In this document: positions 54,769 to 62,799 of the stretch, piece after piece | Position numbering within the stretch: position 1 is the first letter of the stretch | How the letters are laid out: each line of letters begins with the position of its first letter | NCBI RefSeq assembly: GCF_006715395.1 | Contig: NZ_VFNC01000002.1 | Coordinates: 930,001-994,000, forward strand | Direction of reading: 5' to 3' | DNA from: Streptomyces sp. SLBN-31 | GTDB lineage: Bacteria; Actinomycetota; Actinomycetes; Streptomycetales; Streptomycetaceae | Length of the DNA: 64,000 nucleotides | The notes under the pieces: generated by a model | The model's database searches: none | Told to the model about the DNA's origin: nothing | The model's input: the letters and a program-made list of their open reading frames with translations, nothing else | Program-made: the position numbers and the translations under genes

Positions 54769-54789
54769 GCGCCGCCTACATTTGCGGTC

Positions 54790-55707
54790 ATGGCTACTCG
54801 ATCCAGCAAGTGGAATCTCAGCGACATCCCCGACCAGACCGGCCGTACCGCCGTCGTCACGGGCGCCAACAGCGGGCTGGGCATCGCCACCGTGGAGGCG
54901 CTGGCCGGCGCCGGCGCACATGTGGTGCTCGCCGTGCGGGACCCGGCTCGGGGCACGGCCGCCGCGGCGCGGGTGAACGGAAGCGTGGAGGTACGCCGTC
55001 TCGACCTCGCCGACCTTGCCTCCGTGCGGGAGTTCGCGGCGCAGTGGCAGGGCGATCTGGAGCTGCTCGTCAACAACGCCCGCGTCATGAACATCCCGGA
55101 GTCCACCACGAAGGACGGCTTCGAGACGCAGTTCGGCACCAATCACCTGGGCCACTTCGCCCTGACCAACCTGCTGCTGCCGCACATCACCGACCGGGTG
55201 GTGACCGTGTCCTCCGGCGCGCACCGGATGCCGGGCAGCCCGCGCATCCACTTCGACAACCTCAACCTGACCGGCGAATACGCCCCGATCAAGGCCTACA
55301 GCCAGTCGAAGCTCGCCAACCTCCTGTTCACCCTGGAACTGCAGCGCCGGCTCGAGGCCTCGGGCTCGTCCATGCGGGCGCTCGCCGCGCACCCCGGGTG
55401 GGCCGCGACCAACCTCCAGAGCCACGACGGCAGCGCGGTGCGCCGCCTCCTGATGCGGTTCGGCAACCGCTTCGTCGCCCAGGACAACAAGGCGGGCGCC
55501 CTGCCCACCCTGTACGCCGCCGTCCAGGACCTGCCCGGCGCGAGCTACGTCGGGCCGGACGGCCTCGGCGAGATGCGCGGTGCCCCGGCCCTGGTCGGCC
55601 GTTCCGCGGCGGCCAGCGACCCGGTCACCGCCCGCCGCCTGTGGGACGTCTCCGAGGAACTGACCGGCGTCGCCTTCCCGCTGTCCGCGGCCGTCGCGCG
55701 GGTGTGA
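54790..55707 (+). CDS. Short-chain dehydrogenase (retinol-dehydrogenase-like)
   Basis: 305 residues from ATG 54790. The cofactor loop is VVTGANSGLGIATVEAL, followed by DLADLASVREFA and the active site Ser in VVTVSSGAHRM with YSQSKLANLL (YxxxK). The usual NNAGVM motif reads NNARVM, a Gly to Arg change in a structural loop. The TACATT box 8 bp upstream suggests a leaderless mRNA. Substrate unknown; under control of the divergent TetR gene by position. Confidence 0.9.
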   Translation: MATRSSKWNLSDIPDQTGRTAVVTGANSGLGIATVEALAGAGAHVVLAVRDPARGTAAAARVNGSVEVRRLDLADLASVREFAAQWQGDLELLVNNARVMNIPESTTKDGFETQFGTNHLGHFALTNLLLPHITDRVVTVSSGAHRMPGSPRIHFDNLNLTGEYAPIKAYSQSKLANLLFTLELQRRLEASGSSMRALAAHPGWAATNLQSHDGSAVRRLLMRFGNRFVAQDNKAGALPTLYAAVQDLPGASYVGPDGLGEMRGAPALVGRSAAASDPVTARRLWDVSEELTGVAFPLSAAVARV

Positions 55708-55710
55708 GCG

Positions 55711-55782
55711 GTGACGGCGCTGCTCCTGGCGGCCGTACTCCTTCTCGGCATCGCCTGCCTGGTCACCGCGGTCGGCTTCTGA
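55711..55782 (+). CDS. Possible 23-residue membrane peptide
   Basis: GTG 55711 to TGA encodes VTALLLAAVLLLGIACLV then TAVGF, essentially one transmembrane helix. It starts 3 bp after the SDR stop, with no good ribosome site, so it would rely on coupling. The composition is hard to get by chance, but no family is recognised. Confidence 0.35.
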   Translation: MTALLLAAVLLLGIACLVTAVGF

Positions 55783-55846
55783 CGGGCCCCGGTCGGGCAC
55801 ACACGCGACGCGGCACCACCCGCCCGGCCACGCGCCGCGCCCTGAC

Positions 55847-56968
55847 TCACTTCGTCGGTCCCGCTGCCGGTGGTCGGCCCGAGGAGTCCTCGCCCGGTCT
55901 GCGGTCCGCCGGGCGGCGCGGGGGGATGGGGGTCGAGGTGAAGTCGCGCGGGCCGGTCCACAGGGCCGGTACGGCGTCGCAGCGGCGGCACAACCGGTAG
56001 GCGATCGACTCGTAGTTGACCCGCCACCCGTGGAAGTGCGGCCAGGCCTCGGCGGTGGCGCGTTCGACGCGGAAGCCCGCCGCCTCCAGCATGGCGACGG
56101 CGGCCTCGAACTCGACGGGGTCGAGCTGGATCGGGGCGTCCGGGTCGGGATCGGGGTCGAAGGGTATGCGCAGGGCACGGGCGACATCACGCAGGGCGGT
56201 GAACCCGGCGCGCAGCACCAGGCGCGCCTCGGGCGGGGCGCTGCGCGGAGTGAGCGCCAGCTGCATGGCCGCCGCGTCCATCACGGCGACGAGGCCGACC
56301 AGCCAGTGCCGGTAGGGCCGGGGTGAGCGGAACGCCAGCAGCACAGGGTAGGTGGAGTGGCTCTCGCCGATGTCGGAGGCCAGCCGCTCCCAGGCCCGGT
56401 ACAGCTCCGGCAGCGCGGTCTCGGTGTCGACGAGGTACTGCCGGGCCAGGATCTCCGGACCCCACGCCGGTTCGCCGGCCCGTGACTGCAGCAGCGTCAC
56501 CTCCAGTTCACGGCGGTTGTAGGCCGCGTAGAGCGTGGGCAGGTAGGCGATCTGCAGGGCGATGAGGACGGGGCCGGTGGCCGCCGCGACGAAGTCCAGT
56601 GCGGACAGCCGCAGCCGGGCGCCGCTGGCGAAGCCGAGGGTGAGCAGGCTGGAGCCCGCCTCCCGGAAGGAGCTGCCCCAGGACAGCCCGGACAGGGCGT
56701 GCAGCAACAGCCCGAAGCCGACCAGGGCGCCGCCCAGCCAGCTGGCGAGCATGCCGATCAGGATCAGCGGAGCGAGCCAGGTCTGCGCGCGGTCGATGGC
56801 GCCGTAGTCACCGCGCGGCGCAGCGAGCCGCAGCAGCCGGCGCAGCGTCCACCACAGCCGGTACACCAGCGTCGAGTACAGGCCTCGGGGTACGACCAGA
56901 GTGCGCAGCACACTGAGGCCCATGACCGCCAGCAGCAGCCCACCGGCCACGCCGGAGATCCATGTCAT
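55847..56968 (-). CDS. Membrane protein resembling a two-helix channel module
   Basis: 373 residues. Three or four helices in the first 145 residues (WISGVAGGLLLAVMGLSVLR, LAPLILIGMLASWLGGALVG, TLGFASGARLRLSALDFVAA) and a long cytoplasmic tail. The loop SSLLTLGFASG sits where ion channels of the two-helix type have TxGxG, but the filter sequence is not standard. The tail has LDPVEFEAAVAMLEAAGFRV and a CRRC near the end. Function unknown. Confidence 0.75.
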   Translation of the reverse strand: MTWISGVAGGLLLAVMGLSVLRTLVVPRGLYSTLVYRLWWTLRRLLRLAAPRGDYGAIDRAQTWLAPLILIGMLASWLGGALVGFGLLLHALSGLSWGSSFREAGSSLLTLGFASGARLRLSALDFVAAATGPVLIALQIAYLPTLYAAYNRRELEVTLLQSRAGEPAWGPEILARQYLVDTETALPELYRAWERLASDIGESHSTYPVLLAFRSPRPYRHWLVGLVAVMDAAAMQLALTPRSAPPEARLVLRAGFTALRDVARALRIPFDPDPDPDAPIQLDPVEFEAAVAMLEAAGFRVERATAEAWPHFHGWRVNYESIAYRLCRRCDAVPALWTGPRDFTSTPIPPRRPADRRPGEDSSGRPPAAGPTK

Positions 56969-57065
56969 GCGGCCATTGTGACCCGAGCCGAGGCCCGGCG
57001 ATCAGTGGCGGGGAGACGCAGGTCGGGGCCGGCACGATGCCCCACGATCGGCCTCGCACTCGGGG

Positions 57066-57116
57066 GACGGGTGGTTCGCCACCGGCGACCTCGGCTCCCT
57101 CGACGAGGACGGCTAG
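57066..57116 (+). pseudogene. Fragment of an AMP-forming acyl-CoA ligase
   Basis: DGWFATGDLGSLDEDG followed by TAG. This is the A8-region signature of acyl-CoA synthetases (TGDLG). Nothing of the rest of the enzyme is visible in 56969-57180, so it is a short relic. Confidence 0.55.
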
Positions 57117-57180
57117 GCGGTCGGGACCAACGCAACATCTCGCGGGCAGCGGCGGGCCGGCCCCGTGGGGCCGATGCGCG

Positions 57181-57582
57181 TTACGGCCGGGCCAGCAGGG
57201 TGCGGACGCCTTCCGAGGTGAGCGTCAGGGGGCGGTCGGAGCCGGCGTCTATGGTCAGCGACAGGTCGTCGGCGGGCCACTGCGAGGCGAGCGCGCCCAG
57301 CGGCACCAGCCGGTAGCGCGAGACGAAGGGCAGCAGGTCGGCGAGTTCTCCCTCCGACGTGAACACGGGCACCACCGGGTCACCGCCCGGCTGCTCGAGG
57401 ACGGGCAGCGCCACGGCCGAGGGGTCGGCGCCGTCCTCCTGGTTCGCGTCGTCGGGTACGGGCACGAGCACCTCGCTGCCGGCGAGGGTGTCCAGCGCCG
57501 CGGTGTCGTCGGTGTTCACGGCCAGCGCGTCCAGCGCCTGCCGGGCCGGTGTGGCGGGGTGGTCGTTGGCAGGTGTGTCCAT
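57181..57582 (-). CDS. SseB-family protein
   Basis: 133 residues from ATG 57582. An acidic N-terminal half with LAGSEVLVPVPDDANQEDGA leads to the SseB-like fold (PVVPVFTSEGELADLLP, then LVPLGALASQWP and LTIDAGSDRPLTLTSEG). SseB-domain proteins are common in Streptomyces, often near type VII or stress genes; their role is unclear. It stands alone. Confidence 0.82.
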   Translation of the reverse strand: MDTPANDHPATPARQALDALAVNTDDTAALDTLAGSEVLVPVPDDANQEDGADPSAVALPVLEQPGGDPVVPVFTSEGELADLLPFVSRYRLVPLGALASQWPADDLSLTIDAGSDRPLTLTSEGVRTLLARP

Positions 57583-57749
57583 GGAAAGTCCCCAGGTAGC
57601 GGCGGTCGTACGGCCTGCCCGGGGCATGATCGCGTCCGGGCACGGTTCTGCTCGCGTACCCGAACCCCGGCAGGCCATTCCCGTGACGCCCGGGGAAATC
57701 GCGGCGGTTCGTCCAGCGCATTGAGGCGGACCGTGCCGACTCCGGCGGT

Positions 57750-58484
57750 TCAGGGCAGCGGCCGGCACTCCAGCGCCTGTTCGTCGGCGCCGCCGCGCCC
57801 GTCCGGCTCCACCCGGTGCACACGGGCGTGCGGCAGCCGGGTCACAGTCTCCGTGAGCCGGCCGTCCGTGAACAGGGCGCCCGTCCCGTCGTCCAGCGCC
57901 CAGCCGGCCGGCAGCGATCCGGCGGCGACGGCGGACCGGTAGGAGGGGCGCCGGCCCGGTTCGCTGTCGTAGTGGGGGCAGACGGAGCCGGGCAGCAGGC
58001 CCAGTCCGTCCCGCAGGAAGGTCAGCGGGCCGAAGGAGTCCGTGTGCGAGCCCTCCGCCCAGCAGTTGGCGCCGGCACTGATGCCGCACAGCAGGGTGCC
58101 GCGGTCGTAGGCCTCGCGCAGCAGCCGGTCGACGCCGTGCACGCGCCACACCGCGAGCATGTTGGCGGTGTTGCCGCCGCCCACGTACACGACGTCCTGC
58201 GCGAGCAGATGCGCGCGCAGGGCGTCATTGTCCAACTCCCTTTCGAACAGCGGAAGTACGGAAGGCATGCAGTGCCGACGGGGCCGGAAGGCGTCGAGGA
58301 ACCGCTCGACGTACTCGGGCGCGTCACCGCTGGCGGTCGGCAGGAAACAGATGCGCGGCCAGTCGGTGCGCACATGGCTGAGCATCCAGTCGTCCAGGAG
58401 CCCGTCGTCGTCGCTGCTGAAGCCTCCGCCGAGGAGGGCCACGCGGCGTCGCGGGCTCGGGGTCGGGTTCGTTCCGGCTCTCAC
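57750..58484 (-). CDS. Peptidase E-like protein (family S51)
   Basis: 244 residues from GTG 58484. Class I glutamine-amidotransferase-like fold of peptidase S51: VALLGGGFSSDDDGLLDDWM, ICFLPTASGD, VVYVGGGNTANMLAVW and the nucleophile in LCGISAGANCW. Peptidase E removes N-terminal Asp from dipeptides; some relatives act on cyanophycin fragments or other isoaspartyl bonds. Last gene of an operon with a cysteine hydrolase and an NCS1 transporter, 4-bp overlaps throughout. Confidence 0.9.
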   Translation of the reverse strand: MRAGTNPTPSPRRRVALLGGGFSSDDDGLLDDWMLSHVRTDWPRICFLPTASGDAPEYVERFLDAFRPRRHCMPSVLPLFERELDNDALRAHLLAQDVVYVGGGNTANMLAVWRVHGVDRLLREAYDRGTLLCGISAGANCWAEGSHTDSFGPLTFLRDGLGLLPGSVCPHYDSEPGRRPSYRSAVAAGSLPAGWALDDGTGALFTDGRLTETVTRLPHARVHRVEPDGRGGADEQALECRPLP

Positions 58485-59029
58485 TGCGCCTCCGCGAGCA
58501 ACTGGGCGACCGTGGTGACTCGGACCAACGGCCGGTAGAGGTCCATGATGTGCAGCGCCTTGGCGTGCGAGTCGTCATCGGCGCCCGCGCAGGCGTCCGC
58601 GGCGACCAGTACTTCGATGCCGGAGTCGGCGGCGGCGAGGGCGGTGGACAGCACGCAGCAGTCGGTGCTCACCCCGGCCAGGACCAGATGGCCCTCGGGC
58701 TCCGCGAGGGCGGCGAGGGAGGGGCCCCACTTGCCGAAGGTCGGCGCGTCCAGGACGCGCGGGGCCAGGTCGCCGAAGTCGTCGGTCAGCTCCCACAGGC
58801 GGGCATCCGGCGCCTGCCGGGCGAAGGGCCACCGGTCGTAGTAGGCCCGCCAGGCGCCCTCGGGGCGGGTGGGGGCCACGAAGCGGGTGAAGACGGTCCG
58901 GTCGCCGTGGGCCGGCAGCAGGCGTCGTACTCCCGCCGCGGCCTCGGCGTAGCGCGGTGCCGCCCAGGGGCTGTCGGGTTCGGCGAAGACGCGTTGCATG
59001 TCGATGACGGCGAGCAGTCCGCTGGTCAT
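58481..59029 (-). CDS. Isochorismatase-like cysteine hydrolase
   Basis: 182 residues. The triad of the isochorismatase/nicotinamidase superfamily is visible: Asp in LAVIDMQRVF, Lys in FGKWGPSLAAL, and Cys in AGVSTDCCVLSTAL. Family members cleave amides, ureido groups or enol ethers. Next to an NCS1 nucleobase/hydantoin-type transporter, an amidase acting on an imported cyclic amide breakdown product is plausible. 4-bp overlaps with both neighbours. Confidence 0.9.
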   Translation of the reverse strand: MTSGLLAVIDMQRVFAEPDSPWAAPRYAEAAAGVRRLLPAHGDRTVFTRFVAPTRPEGAWRAYYDRWPFARQAPDARLWELTDDFGDLAPRVLDAPTFGKWGPSLAALAEPEGHLVLAGVSTDCCVLSTALAAADSGIEVLVAADACAGADDDSHAKALHIMDLYRPLVRVTTVAQLLAEAQ

Positions 59030-60525
59030 ACGACCGCTCCCGCGTCCGCCTGGCTCGGGGCCTGCGCTTCCTGGTCGCGCACCCGCCCGCGGCCCAGCGC
59101 GAGGGTGCCGAGGAAGCCCAGGGCGAGGGCGGCGAGGACCCCGAGGTTGGCGTAGGCCCAGGCGCCGCTCTTGCCGCCGAGGCCGAAGGGCTGCAGCAGG
59201 TAGCCCTGCCAGGTGAGCCAGTGGGCGGCCGAGTTGGTGACCAGGCCCCAGCCGAGGGCGGTGGCGGCGACGGTGAGCAGGAGCGGGGTGAGGGGTACGT
59301 CGCCGTAGCGGCCGGCGGGGCGGTACAGGTCGCTCTCGTCGTAGTCGCGGCGGCGCAGGGCGAGGTCGGCGAGCATGATGCCGCACCAGGCGGCGATGGG
59401 GACGCCCAGGGTGGTGAGGAAGCCCATGAACTGGCCGAGGAAGTCGTCGGCGACGAACACGATGTAGACCGAGCCGGCGATCATGAGGACGCCGTCTATG
59501 AGCGCGGCCAGGTAGCGGGGGATGCGCAGGCCCGCGGAGAGCAGGGCGAGGCCGGAGGAGTAGATGTCGAGGACGGCGCCGCCGACCAGGCCGAGGACGG
59601 CGACGACGGCGAACGGCACCAGGAACCAGGTGGGCAGCAGGGTCGTGAGGGCGCCGATGGGGTCGGCGGCGACGGCGGTGCCGAGCCTGTCGGAGGAGCC
59701 CGCCAGCAGCAGGCCGAAGACCAGCAGGAGCAGGGGGGCCACCGACGCGCCGAAGGTGGTCCAGCCGATCACACCGCGGCTGGAAGAGCCGCGCGGCAGA
59801 TAGCGGGAGTAGTCGGCGGCGGCGTTGACCCAGCCGAGGCCGAAGCCGGTCATCATGAACACGAGCGCGCCGATGAACTCCTGCGCGGAGCCCGCCGGGA
59901 TCGCGCTGACGGTGCTCCAGTGGATGTGGTCGGCGACGAGGACGACGTAGACGACGGTGAGGACGCCCGTGACCACGGTGATCACCGTCTGCAGCCGCAT
60001 GATCAGGTCGAAGCCCATGACTCCGCCGACGACGGTGAGCGCGCCGACGATGATCAGGGCGACGACCTTGGTCTCGGTCCCGCCTCCCCAGCCGAGGCGG
60101 GAGAAGACGGTGGCGGTGGCCATGGTGGCCAGCGCGCACAGCACGGTCTCCCAGCCGACGGTGAGGACCCAGGAGATCACCGAGGGCAGGCGGTTGCCGC
60201 GTACCCCGTAGGCGGCCCGGCCCAGCACCATCGTCGGCGCGGAGCCGCGTTTGCCGGCGACCGCGATGAAACCGCACAGCAGGAACGAGAAGACGATGCC
60301 GACGATCCCGGCGATCAGCGCCTGCCCGAAGGAGATCCCGAAGCCGAGCGCGAAGGCGCCGTAGCTGAGTCCGAGGATGGAGACGTTGGCTCCGAACCAG
60401 GGCCAGAACAGGGTGCGGGGCGTGCCCTTGCGCTCGGCGTCGCCGATCACGTCGAGCCCGTGCGTCTCCACCTGGAGCTGCCGGGCCGCCGCTCTGCCCT
60501 CGGGGTTGTCCGGGGACCCTGCCAT
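59026..60525 (-). CDS. NCS1-family transporter (purine/cytosine permease type)
   Basis: 499 residues, twelve helices. ATG 60525 follows GGAGG. The NCS1 marks are FWPWFGANVSILGLSYGAFA near the start and the GLGWVNAAADYSRYLPRGS loop. Substrates in the family are cytosine, purines, allantoin, hydantoins, thiamine or vitamin B6. First gene of a three-gene operon with a cysteine hydrolase and peptidase E. Confidence 0.92.
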   Translation of the reverse strand: MAGSPDNPEGRAAARQLQVETHGLDVIGDAERKGTPRTLFWPWFGANVSILGLSYGAFALGFGISFGQALIAGIVGIVFSFLLCGFIAVAGKRGSAPTMVLGRAAYGVRGNRLPSVISWVLTVGWETVLCALATMATATVFSRLGWGGGTETKVVALIIVGALTVVGGVMGFDLIMRLQTVITVVTGVLTVVYVVLVADHIHWSTVSAIPAGSAQEFIGALVFMMTGFGLGWVNAAADYSRYLPRGSSSRGVIGWTTFGASVAPLLLLVFGLLLAGSSDRLGTAVAADPIGALTTLLPTWFLVPFAVVAVLGLVGGAVLDIYSSGLALLSAGLRIPRYLAALIDGVLMIAGSVYIVFVADDFLGQFMGFLTTLGVPIAAWCGIMLADLALRRRDYDESDLYRPAGRYGDVPLTPLLLTVAATALGWGLVTNSAAHWLTWQGYLLQPFGLGGKSGAWAYANLGVLAALALGFLGTLALGRGRVRDQEAQAPSQADAGAVV

Positions 60526-60654
60526 CGACGACCTCCCGTGTCGCGCGCGTGATGGCTGGAGGCTAAGTCGGGGCCGGTCGGCCGTCAATGATCAATGGGG
60601 ACCGCCGCGCCGCGCTCGCCCCGGACCGCGCGGGGCGATGCCGCCTCGGGAGCC

Positions 60655-61138
60655 TCAGCGCGCCCAGAACGGCAGCGGTGCGCAGACGTTCGCGCAGGTG
60701 TAGCCGCCAGGCATGAGCAGGCCCGCGTCGTCCTCGTTGTTGTCGCCGCCGGCGAAGTGGACCTCGGGGACCCAGCCCCAGCGGCCGTTGTCCGCCATGG
60801 TGCTGCCCCACCAGTTGTTCTCGGCGGTGCCGTCCCGGACGGTCTGGCCCTTCATCTCGGTGACTGACCGGTTCGCCGCGTGCCCTGTTCGAGGTGGCCG
60901 ACGACGAGGGCGCCCGGTGAGCGGGAGGCCAACACCGGGACATGCCCGCGGGTGAGGTTGCAGTGCAGGACGGTGGTGCCCGGCCACACCCGGCCGGAGA
61001 GCGGATCGGTGAGGTCCCGCTCGACGGGGCCGTGGCAGGGGACGTCGTCGGTCGCGTGGGCGGCGGGAGCGGTCAGGGCCGCCAGGGCGGCGAGCGCCGC
61101 TGGCGGCCCGTGAGGAGTCCGCGCTTGATGTGGATCAC
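60655..61138 (-). pseudogene. Frameshifted secreted SH3-like protein
   Basis: Three segments in different frames form one small secreted protein: a start VIHIKRGLLTGR (GTG 61138), a signal peptide ALAALAALTAPAAHA and mature part with VPCHGPVERDL and VWPGTTVLHCNLTRG. After a second shift come VRDGTAENNWWGSTMADNG, GRWGWVPEVHFAGGDN and a Cys-rich end (TCANVC). The middle resembles bacterial SH3 modules. The last segment (ATG 60855) is open on its own for 66 residues. Confidence 0.6.
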
Positions 61139-61150
61139 GCAGAAGGGAAC

Positions 61151-61169
61151 GACCCCTCGCCCGGGGGTC
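61151..61169 (-). terminator. Hairpin after gnd
   Basis: GACCCC (61151-61156) and GGGGTC (61164-61169) around a 7-base loop, 14 bases beyond the gnd stop. Confidence 0.55.
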
Positions 61170-61182
61170 ACGGCGGTGTGGG

Positions 61183-62622
61183 TCAGGCGGGGGTCTCGGT
61201 CCGGTCGGGCGCGGCCCAGTGGGTGTGGAAGGCGCCGGGGCGGTCGGTGCGGAGGTAGGTGTGGGCGCCGAAGTAGTCGCGCTGACCCTGCAGGAGGGCG
61301 GCGGGCAGGCGGTCGGCGCGCAGGGTGTCGTAGTGGGCGAGCGCGGCGGAGAAGGCGGGGACGGGGATGCCGCGGCGGGCCGCGGAGGCGACGGTCTCCC
61401 GCCAGGGCACCTGCGCGTCGGTGATCTCCATGGCGAACTCCATCTCGCCGAGCAGGCTGACCAGTTCGCGGTCGGCGGCGTACGCGGCGCGGATGCGGTC
61501 GAGGAAGGAGGCGCGGATGATGCAGCCGCCGCGCCAGATCTTCGCGACCGTGCCGAGGTCGATCTTCCAGCCGTACTCGGCGGCCGCGTCCTGGATCATC
61601 TTCAGCCCCTGGTCGTAGGCGATGACCTTGGAGGCGTACAGGGCGTGCTCCACCTGGGAGGTGAAGCGTTCGGCCTCGGTACGGCTGAGCGCGGGCCGGG
61701 TGCCGCCGGGCAGCCCGGCGTAGGCGGCGCGCAGTTCGCTCTGGCCGGAGGCGGCGCGGGCGAAGGTGGCCTGGGCAATGGCGGTGACGGGCGAGGCCAG
61801 GTCGAGCGCGGTCTGCACGGTCCAGCGGCCGGTGCCCTTCTGGCCGGCGGCGTCGGCGACGATGTCGACGAAGGGGGCCCCGGTCTCGGCGTCGGTGTGG
61901 GCGAGGACCTCGGCGGTGATCTCCACCAGGTAGGAGCCGAGGCGGCCCCGGTTCCAGCTGCGGAAGACGTCCGCGATCTCGGCGGGCGTGTACCCGGCGA
62001 CCTGGCGGAGCAGGTCATAGGCCTCGGCGATGAGCTGCATGTCGGCGTACTCGATGCCGTTGTGGACCATCTTGACGAAATGCCCGGCGCCGTCGCTGCC
62101 GATGTGGGCGGCACAGGGCTCGCCGTCGACCTTGGCGCTGATCCTTTCGAACATCGGCCCGAGGACGTCGTACGCCTCCGCCGAGCCGCCGACCATGATC
62201 GACGGTCCCTCCAGCGCGCCCTCCTCGCCGCCGGAGACGCCGGTGCCGACGAAGTGCAGGCCCCTTTCGCGCAGGGCGGCCTCGCGGCGGCGGGTGTCGG
62301 AGTAGTGCGCGTTACCGCCGTCGATGATCATGTCGCCGGGCTCCAGCAGCGGGGCGAACTCGTCGATGACGGCGTCGGTGGCCGCTCCCGCCTGGACCAT
62401 GATCATGAGGCGGCGGGGGCGTTCGAGGGCGGCGACGAACTCCTCGGCCGTCTCGGCGGGCACGAACGCGCCCTCGTCGCCGTACACCTCGATCAGCGCG
62501 CGCGTGCGACTGGCCGAGCGGTTGTGGACGGCGACGGTGTAGCCGTTGCGGGCGAAGTTGCGCGCCAGGTTGCGGCCCATCACGCCCAGGCCGGTCACGC
62601 CGATGGCTGCGGTTGCGTTCAT
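61183..62622 (-). CDS. gnd: 6-phosphogluconate dehydrogenase (decarboxylating)
   Basis: 479 residues, the long NADP-type form. ATG 62622 follows GGGAC. The cofactor loop is GVTGLGVMGRNLARNFARNG. The substrate site shows FVGTGVSGGEEGALEGPSIM and GHFVKMVHNGIEYADMQL (family signature with Lys and Asn), and the C-terminal all-helical domain is complete. It makes ribulose-5-phosphate, CO2 and NADPH in the pentose phosphate pathway. Divergent from gap; this is likely the alternative Gnd, as Streptomyces often carry more than one. Confidence 0.96.
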   Translation of the reverse strand: MNATAAIGVTGLGVMGRNLARNFARNGYTVAVHNRSASRTRALIEVYGDEGAFVPAETAEEFVAALERPRRLMIMVQAGAATDAVIDEFAPLLEPGDMIIDGGNAHYSDTRRREAALRERGLHFVGTGVSGGEEGALEGPSIMVGGSAEAYDVLGPMFERISAKVDGEPCAAHIGSDGAGHFVKMVHNGIEYADMQLIAEAYDLLRQVAGYTPAEIADVFRSWNRGRLGSYLVEITAEVLAHTDAETGAPFVDIVADAAGQKGTGRWTVQTALDLASPVTAIAQATFARAASGQSELRAAYAGLPGGTRPALSRTEAERFTSQVEHALYASKVIAYDQGLKMIQDAAAEYGWKIDLGTVAKIWRGGCIIRASFLDRIRAAYAADRELVSLLGEMEFAMEITDAQVPWRETVASAARRGIPVPAFSAALAHYDTLRADRLPAALLQGQRDYFGAHTYLRTDRPGAFHTHWAAPDRTETPA

Positions 62623-62799
62623 GGAGTTCGTCCCTTGAATCGGAGCGGTGGCGGGGCGGGCGTGCCCCATGCCCGTCAGGTACGGACGGGCGGCCGGATC
62701 GTCTCGATTTCCGCGGAGGCGGATGTGACGAACCCCGCTCAAACGATCGATCAACCAGGGTTTAACATATGAGCGCCGCCTAGCTCGAAAGATGGATCA
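62623..62799. promoter_or_regulatory. Divergent promoter region of gnd and gap
   Basis: No ORF. Around 62740-62780 the DNA is unusually A/T-rich (AACGATCGATCAACC, GGGTTTAACATATGAGC). CGCTCA (62737-62742) and TGAGCG (62770-62775) form a spaced inverted pair that could be an operator. TAACAT (62763-62768) is a possible -10 for gap. Confidence 0.4.

Noticed and set aside
55847..56968. Potassium channel.
   Set aside because: The loop lacks a TxGYG filter, so only a general resemblance to a two-helix channel can be claimed.
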